This document shows, in pieces, positions 1-13,060 of a stretch of 64,000 bases of DNA (position 1 is the stretch's first letter; each line of letters begins with the position of its first letter). Location of the stretch: contig VWZL01003405.1 of the NCBI GenBank assembly GCA_013396915.1, forward strand, positions 598,025-662,024, given 5' to 3'. Source of the DNA: Stercorarius parasiticus. Its lineage: Eukaryota > Chordata > Aves > Charadriiformes > Stercorariidae. The notes under the pieces were generated by a model. That model was not told the DNA's origin. It ran no database searches and worked only from the letters and a program-made list of their open reading frames with translations. The translations under genes were made by a program, and so were the position numbers.

Positions 1-3000
1 ACTTAGACACCTATTGTAGTATTGGTGTTGATGAGTTGTCTAAATCAAAAATAGTAATCTAAAGAAAATCTTAATGAGCCATCACCTAACACTGGAAAAA
101 AAATTATTTACTTCCAGAGTTAATATCTGAGCAGCTATCTGTTCCAATGACTTGTATTTCTTAAGAGATAACTCCACCAAGAATGGGGGTGAGACCAGCG
201 CTGGAGTGCCTTGCAGTCCACTGATTTCTCTCAACCGTGCAGAAGAGCAGGGGTTTGAGCTCTCATCCTCAGGCAAGTACAACAGAGAAAAACTCCTGGG
301 AACCCATCAACTCTACCAAATCTGGTTGGCATGTTTGGAGAATATCCACAGCCTCAGGCAAGAGTCACTGGGGACTGCCCAGTCCGAGAGTTTGATTCAC
401 CTCTGCGGCACCAGCACTACCGGTACTACTTATAGGTCACTACAGCACAACACAAAGGACACTAAGGACAAGACAACAATATCCATGCTCACATTGAGTC
501 ATGCCATACCTTTATGGGACTATGCATGGGCTAAATAGCTTCTGAGAAGGGGAACCCATGTAAGGCAAGCAGACCACTATTTCCTTTTAGTTCCTGAGGG
601 AGAAACGGGGCTCCAGTCATTTATGTGATCTACCCAGCATCAAATTAGCAGATCAGTAGCAGGCCCAGCAACATTTATTTCTCAGACCTGAAAGTTTGCT
701 AAAATCTTAGAACAGAGATTCTATAGGCCCTTTAGCCCCTAGCAGTGATGCTTGCTTTCTACAGCCTCCTTTAGAAAAGGTCAGCAATGTGTTATTCAGA
801 TCAATTTAACTACTTTTCTTTCTAAGAATTGGTTGGGTTTTTTCAAGATTTGCTATTCTAGAAGATCTAAATTTGTTTAAAAAAATGTACAGTCCTGTTT
901 TACTTCGAACAAAGCACATCAACTAGTGAATTATGAAAATACCAGTTAGGAGAGTATCTTCAAACCTTCACATTCTTGCTATAATTAATAGCTCAAAATC
1001 TCTGTTCAGAGGTATCTCATAGATTAGAAGAGAATTCAGAGTAGAAATAGATTTCTTCATTCAGCATCTGCCTTTATAGTCACATAATTATAACATTTTT
1101 AACAGCTATGTTTTTGTTGTATGTTTTTGTGTCACATTGTTTTCTTTCATTTTGGATTTACGTATTGTCTAGGTTACAGTCTCTGGTTTCTGTTCTACAA
1201 AACAGGTTTCTTCTATGGTTTTCCTTCCTTCCACTTGTTAGTGTTGCCAATTCTTAAAACGGATTCACTTTTACACTCAAGTTTAAACAAATTTTTTGTT
1301 ATCCAATAATATAAGACTATCTTCACCTCCATTTTATGCTAATTAATTCTTCTTATTTAATATTCACATTTTGCATTGCTCAGTGCAGATGAGGAGTGTT
1401 CTCAATTGAATGGCTTTTCAACAGGTCAAACTGGCTGATTTTACATGCTCATAGAATTCAAGGTAATAGTTATAGGTTTCCCCATCTTTTTCTCCTTCAA
1501 ATCATCCTGTAAGCAAATTTCTAGGGAGAAATCACCGTGAATTTATTCATTGAGAAATGTACTAGCATAATTATATGATTGCAAATTACAATATTGATAT
1601 AAACCCCCATGTGTTTCTTCTGGGACAATGATTCTTTGTTCCTGTTTGGTTTATGTTGCTGTGGAGACGATATAATGCTAGAATGGAAAAAAAAAAAAGA
1701 AAGTGTAATTATGTTTATTCCATAATGAAATGCCTGTCTGTGCCGTGGCAATGGTATAGGAACCAAAGGGATATCGTTTTAGCAAATACCCCACGTACTG
1801 GAGATCTGTAGCACTGTGTCCCTTGGGATGATGAAGCTTACTGACCTAACCACCACGAGTTCAGTGCTGTGTGTTAAACTTTCCAGAATACCTTTTTTTT
1901 TGTATACGGCTTATTTTTCCCAGAAGAAGGCCAGGCTAAAATTTCTAAAAGCACTCAACTTTACAGCCTTTGTCTTATTTCCAAAAGTTTTTTCTTAGTT
2001 CTGTTGGAATAAATATAATTGAAAACATTCAAGATTGTCTTTGTGTTATTTGCCAATTGTGGAAAGGTCATAGGGTACTGAGTGGCTGTCTAGGTTATAG
2101 CAAGGGTTACAACAAGAAAAATCACTCCTATGAAGATTCACCTTTGAAAGTGGATGGTTCCTTCTTTAGTACAAATTATTCAGTGTTTTTCTCTCTATAA
2201 TTCAGTGACAGTGCAGAAACAAAGTAATGCTGTTCAGGTAATGCAAAAAAAAAAAAAGAACTAAAGAGGTGAAACAAGTTATTTGAGAGGTGTTTGTGGA
2301 TAAGGAAGCACACAGCAGAAAGCGGAAAAAACTCATAATGGAAATGTGGGGGAAAATCTCCATGCTACATTAAAAATTATGCAGTTGCTAGAAAAAGGAT
2401 TTTGCCGTTTTCTTTTTGCAGAATCTGAGCAATGCTATTGCAGAAGAGAAATTTGGTTAGAGACATAATGGATTTTTAAAATTATTAATTTTAGAAGTTG
2501 AGAAGTGGCCTTGAGCATCAATATAGTGTTTATTTGTTGGGGGATTGGTTAGCTGGAGGAAATCACAGAACAATTACATTATTAGGAAGCACTTTCTAAA
2601 AGGGGAGAATTTAAAAATACTTCTTTTGGGAGGGTTGATATATATTTTTCTCAAACTGTTCAATGGGGAATTCAATTGTGCCAGTAATTTGTGTTAAATA
2701 AAAAAGAAGAAATAATAATTAGAATTAAAGTTGTAAAATTGCAGTTGGAACCTAAATAAAAGTCTGGAACCTCCATTCATAACAAGTGCTTAACAATGCC
2801 TTTGTAGTGTAGTTTAACTTATCATAAGGTTTACATTTGATGAATTGAATTAATCAGAAGAAACTCAAAGCAGCACTGAAAAACCACACTCTTTTCATTG
2901 ACATAGTGTCAATCATTACAGTCCGTTTATTTTCATGTTGCAATGTATCCATGTGAAGTAGACAGTATAGAGTTTTGTAGGTCAACATGGATCAGGTTTT

Positions 3001-3130
3001 CACGCATGAACTGGAGAAGGATGATCGTGTTGCTCTTAACACATAGTTATATTCAAGTTGTAATTGAAATGTGCCTTGTGTTCCTGTTTTTTCTTCTTAG
3101 GAAATCAAACTGTGGTGTGTTCCAGTGGAA
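1..3130. other. Non-coding DNA, no gene recognised
   Basis: AT-rich sequence with frequent stop codons in all frames. The only long frame is 128 codons on the plus strand at 152-538, inside a locally GC-richer patch (about 180-460). Its translation shows no domain, signal peptide or repeat that I recognise, and no convincing splice sites flank it, so I do not call it a gene. An old LTR or other repeat remnant is possible there but unproven. The remainder (540-3130) holds short A/T runs and nothing else I can identify. Confidence 0.6.
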
Positions 3131-3174
3131 GTGCTATATTTATTCCAGGGAATATATTTATTCCAAGGAAGTGC
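3131..3174. repeat. 18-bp tandem duplication with paired TTCN4GAA sites
   Basis: Two 18-bp units abut at 3135-3152 and 3153-3170 and differ at one base. Each ends in a TTC-N4-GAA palindrome (TTCCAGGGAA and TTCCAAGGAA). The pair is framed on both sides by the same GGAAGTGCTA word, which suggests a slightly longer original duplication. TTC-N4-GAA is the known half-site spacing preferred by STAT6; any function here is inference only. Confidence 0.7.
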
Positions 3175-4044
3175 TACACACTGAAAGAACTCATTGTAGT
3201 TTTTCATTATCACAAGCACTGCAAGACGTTATCATTTATCTCTTTTTATAAAGCACAGACAATTTCATCTTAAGAAGGAGGAATGTTCAAGAGAGCAGCT
3301 AGTGGTATGTGGGTTTTTTGAAACTCTCTTCACAATGTTTTGGTGCGGAGATAACTTTCCTTCAATGGCTGAAATGCCTGGTACGTGACAGGCCCTGGTG
3401 CCTGGTTTTTAAATCTGCTCTTACAGTAAACTTGCAGAGGACACGCAGTGAGGCAGCTTCTCAGTTCCATGTTCTTTGCTTAGGAAACAAACAGCTGCAT
3501 ACACTTTTGCTATTTAAACAAGACAGCTTCATTTCAAATGCATGTACAATTCCCATTAAAGTCAAGGAGAGCGGGCCATGTCTGAAAACACGTTTTTTCT
3601 TTTACTTTCCTTTGTCCTTCTGATAGAGACACCAGGAGAATGAACAGCATCTTTTTGGGAAATTCAGTGTTTCAGAGCATTTCAAAGGAAATGAATAACG
3701 AACAGAGAGACAGGACTGAAAACAGGACATACAAGAGAAAGTAAAGAATGATAACAGGACAAAACCGTTACAGTGTTATCAGGGAGTGGAGAATGAAGTG
3801 TGCTGCTAACATCCTCCTATGAAGTATGTATACCCTGATCATACCATACAGCCATAAATGCTGCTCTGTCCAGCCCTGCCTGGAGCATGGGAGGCATTCT
3901 CCTCCTTCCCTCTCTTACAAGGCCGAGGTTTCTTGAAATTTCTCCTCTCTATTGGCTCTTTCAACATTTTTTAATCAGTTTTAAAGTCTTCTAGGTGAAA
4001 CATAGAATAGAGCCATATTCTAAAAAAAAAGAAAGGATAATAAT
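3175..4044. other. Non-coding DNA, nothing identified
   Basis: Unique-looking AT-rich sequence. A 104-codon plus-strand frame at 3309-3623 has no recognisable domain and is treated as chance. The last ~50 bases contain an A-rich stretch that may belong to the 3' tail of the adjoining old CR1 copy. Confidence 0.5.
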
Positions 4045-4570
4045 AGCGAAGGACCTCATGTGATCTATCCCCATTCTTCAAGATGGGACAATCCTATCCA
4101 TATCATTGGTGATCATTACCTGATTTTTTTCTTAAAGGCCTCCACAGCTTCTCAAGGATTTCACTAATCTTTCTAATGTTAACTTTCGTAATATCTAATC
4201 TTCATGTTGCTGCAGTTTTAAGTCTATTGCTCCTTATCCCACAGACCATGGATATGAAAGCTAGATTATTTTTATCATCTTTGCAGTATCCTTTCACGTT
4301 GTTGGGGATTTATCCATGCCCTCTTTCTGTTTTCTTTAGTCTAAGCAACCCCAATTCTCTCAGAGAATTGACATCCCTTGAACTTTGTCCACGTATATCT
4401 TGACATAATGCTTCTAAATCTTGACAGAGTATTCCAGGTGAATCAATATCAGTGCTGTGTGGGAAAATTATTTCATGTGATTTTCTGGTTACAATATATC
4501 TAATATTAAATTTTCTGGGGTTTTGTAACAGCTTGGCATTGTTGATTTATGATGAGTTTGAGCTTTCATT
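4045..4570 (-). mobile_element. Ancient CR1 LINE 3' fragment (antisense)
   Basis: Read on the plus strand, this segment follows in order the landmarks of the reverse complement of a CR1 3' end. An AAGGACCTCATGTGATCTA block comes first (the usual end of the 3' UTR). Next is a GTTGCTGCAGTTTTAAGTC / ATTGCTCCTTATCC block. Then come a GTCTAAGCAACCCCAATTCT block and a GTATTCCAGGTGAATC block, matching positions in the C-terminal part of ORF2. No reading frame survives and there are many small indels. It is far more diverged than the CR1 copies at 14.6, 21.2 and 36.0 kb and resembles the old CR1 lineages shared with turtles and crocodilians. Ends are approximate; similarity may run a little further right. 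Identification is from the remembered consensus and is strong in order but weak in identity. Confidence 0.75.
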
Positions 4571-7500
4571 GCTTTTTAAAGATGCTCCAATATTAGCAGC
4601 CTAAACACTTGAAAACAGACCTCGGCCATCAAAGTTATAATGAAATAATAATGCAGGGAACTTTTGGAATAAATATATGCTTATTTCTCATTCAGCGTTG
4701 TATTCCTTAAAATCCATTTTTTTGAATATCTCATTTCCATCAGAGGTAAGAAACTCTATTATTTTGTAAATGTCTGCTGAAATTACCGAAGATTATCACC
4801 ATTCTCAGAAGATGAGGGCTTCTAAGGGAGCACATAAAAAATCTTATAGGTGGTAATAAAATGTTGTGAGATTTGATAGCACCAGGATTCAGGAGATCAC
4901 CAACAAGAATAGATTGCTAAAATCACCTCAGAGTGGTTTTACAAAGCACTAAATTAGTGAAAATTGATCATGATTTTATCTTGGGATCCAAAAATCGAAT
5001 TTTCAGTTACCAGGTTTTTTTTGGCTGTGACCTTGGCTGTGTGTTTCTACAATTGCTTCCCTTAGTTTGGTCTGAAAGAGTTTGTAGCTAAATAGACAGT
5101 CCCCTACTGTGAATTTATAGCATCTCATGCCACTGACCCCCATCTTATATTGCAATGTTAAAACTGAAGGGACATACCTGAATATTGAAAAATGTTGATC
5201 ATAACCTCTGTTGATTATCAGAGGAATAACAAAAAATAGGCTGCAGATTGAGAATAAAAATATACAATTTGTGCAGTGGTGAGAGCAATACAGATGGGAA
5301 AACTTTGGGAAAGAATTTGAAATACTGTGATAGGAGGAGGTATCAAAGGAGAAGAGTGGGAAGGAATACATTTCCGTTACCCAGCAGAAACTTCACCAAA
5401 ATAGCCCCCACAAATCACACACACATTAGTTCATATAGGTCTGGGACAAGAGAGTGTGTCTAGACTTTAGCAAACACATTTTGTTCTGGTAAGGAGCTGT
5501 ACAGTCAGAGTCATTTACTGCAGGACTGAGTATTTTACTCAACCAGCCCTTCTAATTGCAGAGAAATCTCAGTGCAGACAAGGTCTACTGAGTAGGGGAG
5601 AATCAGAGGTGCTATAATGTAAATAAACGAGAGGGAAAGGGAAGCTTTAAAAACAGAAGTCAAATTGCACCATCATAATTCTACTGCAAATAATTCAGAA
5701 GTACAGAAGTAGATCTCTGCATATGAATGACAGAAAAAAGATAAGAGCATCAGTATTGACCTACATGACAGGTAAACCTCAGCGTGATACTCCTCATAGA
5801 TGAAGAACACCAAGAGCCAGCTGGAACCAGGGCAGTCTCTGTCTGACGCCCAGAGCGCAGGCTGTGGGACTTCACCACGTGCCTCCACCCCATGACTTCT
5901 GCTTCTGACACAACCTGACTCCCAGCCTGGTTTTGCTGGTTTTCTCTAGTTGCGTGCAGGGTCTTGGACTTTGTGTGTCCCTGATTTCCTCTGCCTTTGA
6001 GGGAGTCTCCCCACTTCCGCACTCTTGAGTTAAAGCCAGTAAGACCCACTTGGTCTGGCTGTCAACCAGCACGAATCAGCAGCAGTGTCCTAGCACCAGA
6101 GAATTTGGCACTGTTATAAGTGATTTTTTTCCTGTAATAAAACTAGGTTTATAATATTCTGTGCTATACAATATATGCTGATTATCAACTTACAGTATTT
6201 TTCCACCGTAAACTACTTTCTTTTTGGATAAAAATATCAAGCTCGCTTATTAAGTTACAATCAGAGTAGATGTGTGTGAACATGAAATGATTGCTCTTAG
6301 CAGTTCCTGTCCAGTCCAGTAACTACAAAGCCGAAATGGTGGGTAATTGTGAAATGTCTGTACCTTTCCTGGGAGGTACTATAAGCCTTTTTGCCAGAGA
6401 GGTACCGCTTTCACTTCATGACAGGAATATTGACAGATAGACCTCTATTTGTGTTTTTAAATGTACCATTTACGGACCATGGAATAATTAGTTTTGAAAA
6501 AAAGAGAAAGAAATTATTGGTCAAAGGCTGAGTGTACTGGAAAGAAAAATTATAACCTCAGAAAACAAATGAATATATAAAATATTGGTCCTAATGACTA
6601 ACTAACATTTTTCTTGCTTTGGAGGGGAAGTCTGACTCCAGTCTTGAGGCTTGAAGAAAACAGCATCTGAATTTGAAATGAATGCTAATGATTTGGGGGG
6701 TGTGTGTGGGAGTTGGCTCAAAATATGTTTATCATCGTCTATAATAGGTGTGGGTTCCCACACTATAAATATCTTGGTTAAAATTATGTGTTACATGGGA
6801 AAATTAAATTTATGGGTTAGTGCATTTTGATTTTCAGACCCAGGCCAGTGTCAGCACTGTCCCTCCTGATCCTCAGTGCTCTACGTTGCACTGGGTCTCT
6901 GGTGTAGAATGTGTTCATTATTGCTTCTGCAACGTAATTTACACTAACTAATTTGCTACAGATTGACCTTTTAAGACAACAGAAGATAAATAACGGGCTC
7001 AGTGAATCCCTGTAGCACCTTCATGAAGGTTTGGCAAAATAGCCCTAATGATTCACGCTTTTGTAAGGCTTGGATTTGCACAGCATTAGGGATGATGCTG
7101 ATGTCCAATAAATGATGAGCACTAAGATATCTAACAATTAAACAGCTGAGAGGAGCACCGTTTCCCATGTGCCCCTATCATATGCTTAGTGACAGTGATC
7201 ATTTGCACAGAGGGGTGAGTACTTCTGAAATTCTTAGAATGAGACATTAAATAAAGAGAAACTGCCTGACTTTAGGAGCCTGCACAGCTATATACAGCAG
7301 CACAAAGCTGGTCTATAATTCTAGTCAATGGCATGGCTCATTTCTAAAGTTGTGCTTTCCTGGATGCTTTGAATGAGAATGATGCTTCTAATAGCTATCT
7401 AACATGATAGTAAATGTCCACTTAAATCATAATTTAAGGATTTAGTACCTGGGTTTAGGAAAGTAAATCTCTCTCTGTATGAGAAAGGCCAAGTTGTGAA

Positions 7501-8485
7501 GGCATCTGGATCAAGCCCAAAACACTACCAAAGGGAAAAAAAAATCACAGAGTGGTAAAAAGCTCTTTAAACAGTATGGATAATAACACATATATTCTTG
7601 TAATGAGGAAGGAGAATAAAATGTTAATTCACCCAAGATTTAGTAGATTTATTAGTAGAATGAAGCAGATTCAAGAGCTTTGAGGCTTGTTAAGGAAACC
7701 CTGATATGCCCTAGAGAGATTTGGAAGAATTTCTCCTGAACCAGCTTTTGATTGCAACTGTGCCATGTGTATCAGAATAAGTCACTGCTCTTGCCATGGC
7801 CCCAGCACCCTGTGCTCTGCCATGTATCACAAGTGCTGTGTGAGGTATCACAAGTGTGGATGGTATGGGAGACACCCAAGAAATACCCTTATGGTATGGG
7901 AAGGTCTATGGGCATTTTCTGTACAGCTGAGAAAAGCTCTTGGGGGAAACAATCTTTAGCTAATGCTTGCTTTTGACTTCCCATTAAATTGCTTGTGATA
8001 ATGGGAGATGCTATGGGACAGCAAAAGTTAGTCAACATACATGCTGTCTTTGGACACATACATACATAGCAGTGTACCACCAACCATTGTATACCACTGA
8101 TTACAGTGATAACATGGAAATCACAGAGCCATAAAATTCCTCCATGTTGAAACATGTGGGTTTCAAAAACAGGGTCAAGGCAGCCCCTAGACTCAAGCAG
8201 CCCAAGTGGCCACAAACACACAGTACACTGCCTAGTGCATAAGATTGCTTCTGCGTGGGTCAAAAGCGGTGGAAAACTGAGGCTGTGGGAAGAATTGTTA
8301 TACTTGGAAAACACTCCAGAAAAGACTACCTATTTGAAATAAAAGGAAAAAAAGTAAATAGCCAAGGGAGGGGATAATGAATAAGGAATTCATGCAGAGG
8401 GTAGATTATGTAACTGAAAGATTTGCACTCAGAAAGCTAGCTGGTGCAAAAATGGAGGAAATGGGTAAAGGGAGTTTTTGGAACC
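4571..8485. other. Non-coding DNA, no gene recognised
   Basis: AT-rich sequence without a supported feature. A GC-richer patch at about 5810-6090 produces three overlapping minus-strand frames (66-99 codons) in different phases, which argues against coding. A 141-codon minus-strand frame at 7889-8314 also lacks any recognisable motif. A short local duplication of TATCACAAGTG occurs at about 7825 and 7847. Confidence 0.5.
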
Positions 8486-8599
8486 CGTTTTTCCTTTTCG
8501 CTTTTCCTTTCCACTTCTGTTTTTCTACACCTTTTCCTATTTTCACCGTTCCCTCCCACCTTTTCCTTTTTTCCCCTTTTTCCTCCCCTCCACACCCCA
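8486..8599. repeat. Polypyrimidine low-complexity tract
   Basis: About 110 bases consist almost entirely of C and T on the plus strand, in irregular CTTTTCC-like blocks rather than a simple repeat unit. The tract creates overlapping spurious frames on both strands (8377-8657) that should not be read as genes. Mirror-symmetric parts could adopt H-DNA, which is inference. Confidence 0.8.
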
Positions 8600-11500
8600 A
8601 TGGAATCTTCTGAGACGATTTTCCATTATTGAGGCTAAGACAATGAACTAGGCCCAAGAAAAAGCATCAGTGACAGAGAAAATATTATGAAGGAATAAGG
8701 TATGATGGAAGTTATTATGAAAGTTCAGGGAAATGGACCAGAAGAAATACCTGAATGCCACAAAACTCATGAAGAAAAAGAGGGCTGGAGATTATAACAC
8801 AACAGAGGAAAATGAATGAGATAATAAAAAGAGAAATGGAGGTAAAGATTTATGATGGATGGAGTTAATATCTATAAGGCACAGCGTATGTGACAGGTAG
8901 GCAGACATGGCATGCAAGACTTTCTCTCTTAGCTTCCTCCTGGAAGAGCAGATATACTGTTAAGAATATTAGTAGGTAATATCAGGAATATTAAAAAACT
9001 AAGAAATGTAGGACAGAATAATATATGGTATCAAACACTAAATTATATATCTGGTCTCAAAATATTACCTGTTTCTTTCACGTTAATCATAGGTATTTGT
9101 GGGAATTAAACAATAGCCAGTATGAGTAAAATTATCAGGATAGGATATGAAAGAATCATGTTTTAATTTTGCTTGCAAAATGTTGTCTACAAGCAAAAAA
9201 ATCTCTGAGTAGATCTAGGCAACAATGATTTTCTTCCTTTGTGAGAACATAGAGAGTAAAAAAGAATTCTACCTCAAAAGAGACTGAAAAATCGTAATCC
9301 TGAAAATATCAATAAACAGATGAATCAAAGGAAAATGAAACCAAATTCAAAACAGTGGAAAAGGTTTGATAACGTCGATAAATAGCATTTTGATGTTTAA
9401 CTTTTAACTAATTTTTAAATACATTTCAGAACAAAAAGATACCGATAATGATAACAAAAACCCCTTTGTGCTTTGAAAACATTGAGACAACCCACTCAGG
9501 CACCTCCAGAACTTGCGCAGTCATTCAAACCGGTCAGTGAACTCCACTGCTTCCTGAACAACTTGGACTGATTCACAGTCCCCAACTGATGTTTTTTTGG
9601 CTGCATTTTTTCTAGTCATATAATCCTTTCCATTCAGCTGCCCTCATCTCCAAAGAGGAGAGCAGGCTAAAACCTCTCTTTTTCTGCTTTGCTTTCAGTC
9701 CTTAAGAAACTATCTTGGATTTTTCATTCAAGGAAAAATCCTTCTGAAGAGTTTCATTGAGTTTTGGCTTTTCTGTTGTTCCCAGGGCTGGGAAGCCTCT
9801 GCTCTGCAGCCCGTGGCAGATCACATCTCCTCTGCTTCTCACTGTCCTACCCACTCTGGGTGCCTAACGTATTTACACTGAAATTTGGGCACTTCTCTGC
9901 CACTCAGATATCTGACCGTTTTTCTTCAGTTCATCTTAACGTACCTGCATTGGCAAAAGCCCTGGGGACACACACACAGAGTTATAAAAAATAATAAAGT
10001 TAGTTTTTTTGGTATAATTCATTCTACTCAAAGAACTACTTTACAGCAGAAGAGCCTTTCCCACTTCAATCGTTTCTGTGCTCTAGAGCTTTGGGGTGCA
10101 GTATGGCAGCAAACCTTTCCAGGACAAGGCTTCCTTTTGTGTTTGTTGAATATCTAACACAACAGAGCCTGAGTCTTTACTGTGGCATTTAGGTGCCGCT
10201 TTAATACTGCTAATAACAAGAGAGAATAAGAAACAGGTAAAACAGCACACAGCAATTTGCTGAAGTAGATTTCTAAATTCCTTTTATATTACCTGTACTA
10301 ACATCCTCCATATTTATTACTAACCTTTTCCACTTAGCTCCGCAATCATTAGTCTGTCTAGCTGGTATTTATAATGGTGGCACAGACTCTGGTGCACCAA
10401 ACGCATTAAAACTTTCAGAGACACTTCTAACCAACAGCTAAACGTGAGCAGTAAAAGCTGACCAAGCACATGAAAGGTTTCTGTAATTGCTATAATTATG
10501 TAAAAGCTTTAGAATAAAAAAAATCATTCCTCCCTGCCCCCCGTTTTACCTTTGAAAATTCATTGTCAAGGCAAATGAAAAGGAGTTGTTCAATAGCGGG
10601 GTCACTCTCTTCAGACTTTGATGCTTTTGATTGGAAATTAAAGCCATAGTGATTACAAAGTGGATATAGTACCTAATTATAACGTTGGTTCTTATGGTAA
10701 TATATAATAATAATATACCTCATTTATATAGCTTCTTTTGTGGTATAGGATTACAGGAGCTGGGGAAACACAGCCTAGTTATAACTCTTTAAAAGTTACT
10801 GCTGGAATAAAGCTAGAGCTGATAAAACCAAAATCCTTTCACAGCACTGAAATAAAAGCTTTGTGAAGATGTGGGAGAAGGGAAGGACCCTTTAAGAACC
10901 TTTTTTAACCACTGAGCATTTTGAGGCTTTGAAGGTCACAAATAAAGATGTTTGCAGAAGCAAAATATAAGGAGGTTCTGCTCTGCGGGGAGGTAGACCC
11001 CGGGGACAACAGCCCCTTGCTGTTCAGCGTCAGCAGGCAAACTGGGATGTGAGACACCATTAATTCATTGCCATATGTGGAATATAAGTCCATTTTTCAC
11101 TTTCTGATATTAAAATTCATGTCACGCAGGCTGCCGGAGAATTTCAGGCTTGAAAACATGCTTTTGTCCTATGCTTTTGACCTGCCCATAGTCATGGAGA
11201 TGAAACTCCGTCTGCAACAGTGCAGGGCAGGAGACTGCCTTGTTTTAGGGACTCCTCTTGGAGGTGTGTTGCTGTAGGTTGAGCTTTCCCAGCATAACAA
11301 GAGCTAAACTCTGTTGGCTGTTCCAGCCAGAAACACATCTCTGTGCAGAGTTCATTTTGTTGAATGGGAAAACATCCAGTGCCACAGCCTGAGCCGTGCA
11401 ACATCCTTCTGTTCTGCTTACACAGCAAGAATCTAGGATGAGAGTGGCAGAATTTCAGTATTCCAATGTCTTTGGTGGTCAAAAACACTGCAAAGAGTCT

Positions 11501-12400
11501 TCAAGGATTTACAAAGGCCTAAGGGAGCGGGTTGTCCACTACCAAGTGAAACAAATGATAATTAGTTGTTTAAACTCTGTCTACTTCTTGAGAAGAAATC
11601 TGCAGATTCCATCTATATGCTTAGATAGCAAAAAAATATTGAAAATCCATTCCTAGTGTGTTCATACTACAGCTGTGGACCAATTAAACATAGTTAAATT
11701 ATGTAGAAATGGCCAAATTTTCCTCTCAGAGCGGTCAGTATCAATTTAAGTTTCAGAGATGTTCTCAGTTTATGTGGGCAGGAGAGAAAGCAGAATTTCA
11801 CCAATATTAGGTCATACATAAATAAAAAAAAATGAAGCAAATCAGATAGAAGGAGAAGAAACCTAATATGAAACAGATATTAAGAAATATCTAAACAAAA
11901 TATATCCACAATGCTACAGACAGGAGGCTTCTAAAAATGTTCAAAAATATGGGAACCAACTTCATTGCTATTTAACATGTCATCACCAGAAGAGCCTGCT
12001 GGGACAACAGGCATTTTTCATATTGCTTAATACCTAGTAGTTCCTGGGTTATAATATTGAGTACAGAGTGAGTTTAGCAATTATTTTTTAAAGGGTTGCC
12101 ACTGGTATGACTGTCAGCACTAGAGTGACTGCACAAAACTGGGAGGCATTTCGAATCTGTGGACCCACAAAAGTAGTAGCTCTGTTTGTGTGTGTAGTCT
12201 TTGCACGTGCCTCTAACTCCTCTCTTCTGAGAAGTGATCTGTTGTTAAGCCGATTAGCCTGCCTCTTCAAGCCAGGCAGAGAAACCCCGGTGATTTCACT
12301 GCCTTAGAAATCTCCTTTAGCCATAGGGAAGTGTAGTAGCAACACGGCAATGAGATGGTTGCAAATGGAATGTAATTAAGTGACACGACTAATGATGCAG
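8600..12400. other. Non-coding DNA, possible conserved blocks
   Basis: No gene recognised. 8640-9480 is A-rich; 9760-10160 and 10980-11660 are GC-richer and carry several short overlapping frames without motifs. Segments near 10560-10720 and 11040-11090 look like unique, non-repetitive, AT-patterned sequence of the kind often seen in conserved non-coding elements, but conservation cannot be judged from one sequence. Confidence 0.45.
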
Positions 12401-12420
12401 AGATGGCCACAAGGCCATCT
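12401..12420. repeat. Perfect 8-bp inverted repeat (hairpin)
   Basis: AGATGGCC and GGCCATCT are perfect reverse complements separated by the 4-base loop ACAA, and are followed by a T run. In bacteria this would resemble an intrinsic terminator, but nothing else here is bacterial. It lies in a stretch (about 12330-12440) containing homeodomain-like TAATTAAGTG and CTAATGAT words. Confidence 0.7.
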
Positions 12421-12889
12421 TTTAAAAAATGATTAGCTACTCTGTTCTATTCTATTTGTTTCTTACATTGCAGCTGTCAACTTTGCATCAGAGCCCTAGT
12501 GATTTCCATGACAGATAGTCTGTGCAACACCAAGAGACTTGCTTTTTATGCTGTCTTTAATGCATTCTTGTACATTTTATTCTGTCTCCAGGGTAGTATA
12601 TTTGTCAGCTTTATCCTGCAATCATTCAGTAGGTAATTATTACCCTAGAACAATGAACAACTCATCCAGGAACACTCAGAAGTTGGTTGATGGTAACAGA
12701 GTTTTGTTAGCCTTTATTGTGCTTACCTGAAGGTGCCTACTGAGCCTCGGAGCTGTGGTGCTTTTTGATGCCTTATAATTATAATGGCATGTGAGAGAAC
12801 AAAAAATATTCCTCCTCTGGACATTTTTTTAAAAAAATCTTTAATAGAATAGGTATTGATTACAGCTTTTTCCAGCTTTCAGAAGGGAC
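12421..12889. other. Non-coding DNA, nothing identified
   Basis: AT-rich sequence with short chance frames only. Confidence 0.5.
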
Positions 12890-13060
12890 TATTTATTGCT
12901 CCATGAGTTGAGTGATCTCAGCTGACCTGCCGAGTCAAAAGCTTTCATGTAGTCGATAGAGTATATCTAATGTCTCTGGTTTGGGTCTTCTGTCAACTCT
13001 ATAATTGTCTTTCAGCTGAAAGCTTCCATCCTATATTGCCTAACCCGGTGTGTTCTGGTA
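12890..13060 (-). mobile_element. Possible ancient non-CR1 LINE RT remnant
   Basis: On the minus strand, 12932-12958 encodes IDYMKAFDS. This resembles the reverse-transcriptase motif A of non-LTR retrotransposons, where an aspartate precedes a K-A-F-D core. CR1 normally has DFSKAFDT at this place, and the D-Y-x-K-A-F-D-S form is closer to RTE- or R4/Dong-type elements. The surrounding frame is broken by a stop shortly upstream and frameshifts are likely. Plus-strand wording around it also recalls the reverse complement of RTE-type elements over roughly 130 bases. Similarity may extend toward 13560, but I could not confirm further motifs. One nine-residue match can arise by chance, so this is tentative. 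Confidence 0.35.

Noticed and set aside
7889..8314. 141-codon minus-strand open frame
   Set aside because: No recognisable domain or biased codon pattern, overlaps other frames, and no exon-like signals; consistent with chance.
8377..8657. Overlapping frames on both strands
   Set aside because: Produced by the polypyrimidine tract; low-complexity artefact.
12401..12420. Terminator-like hairpin followed by T residues
   Set aside because: The window is vertebrate; intrinsic terminators do not apply. Kept only as an inverted repeat.
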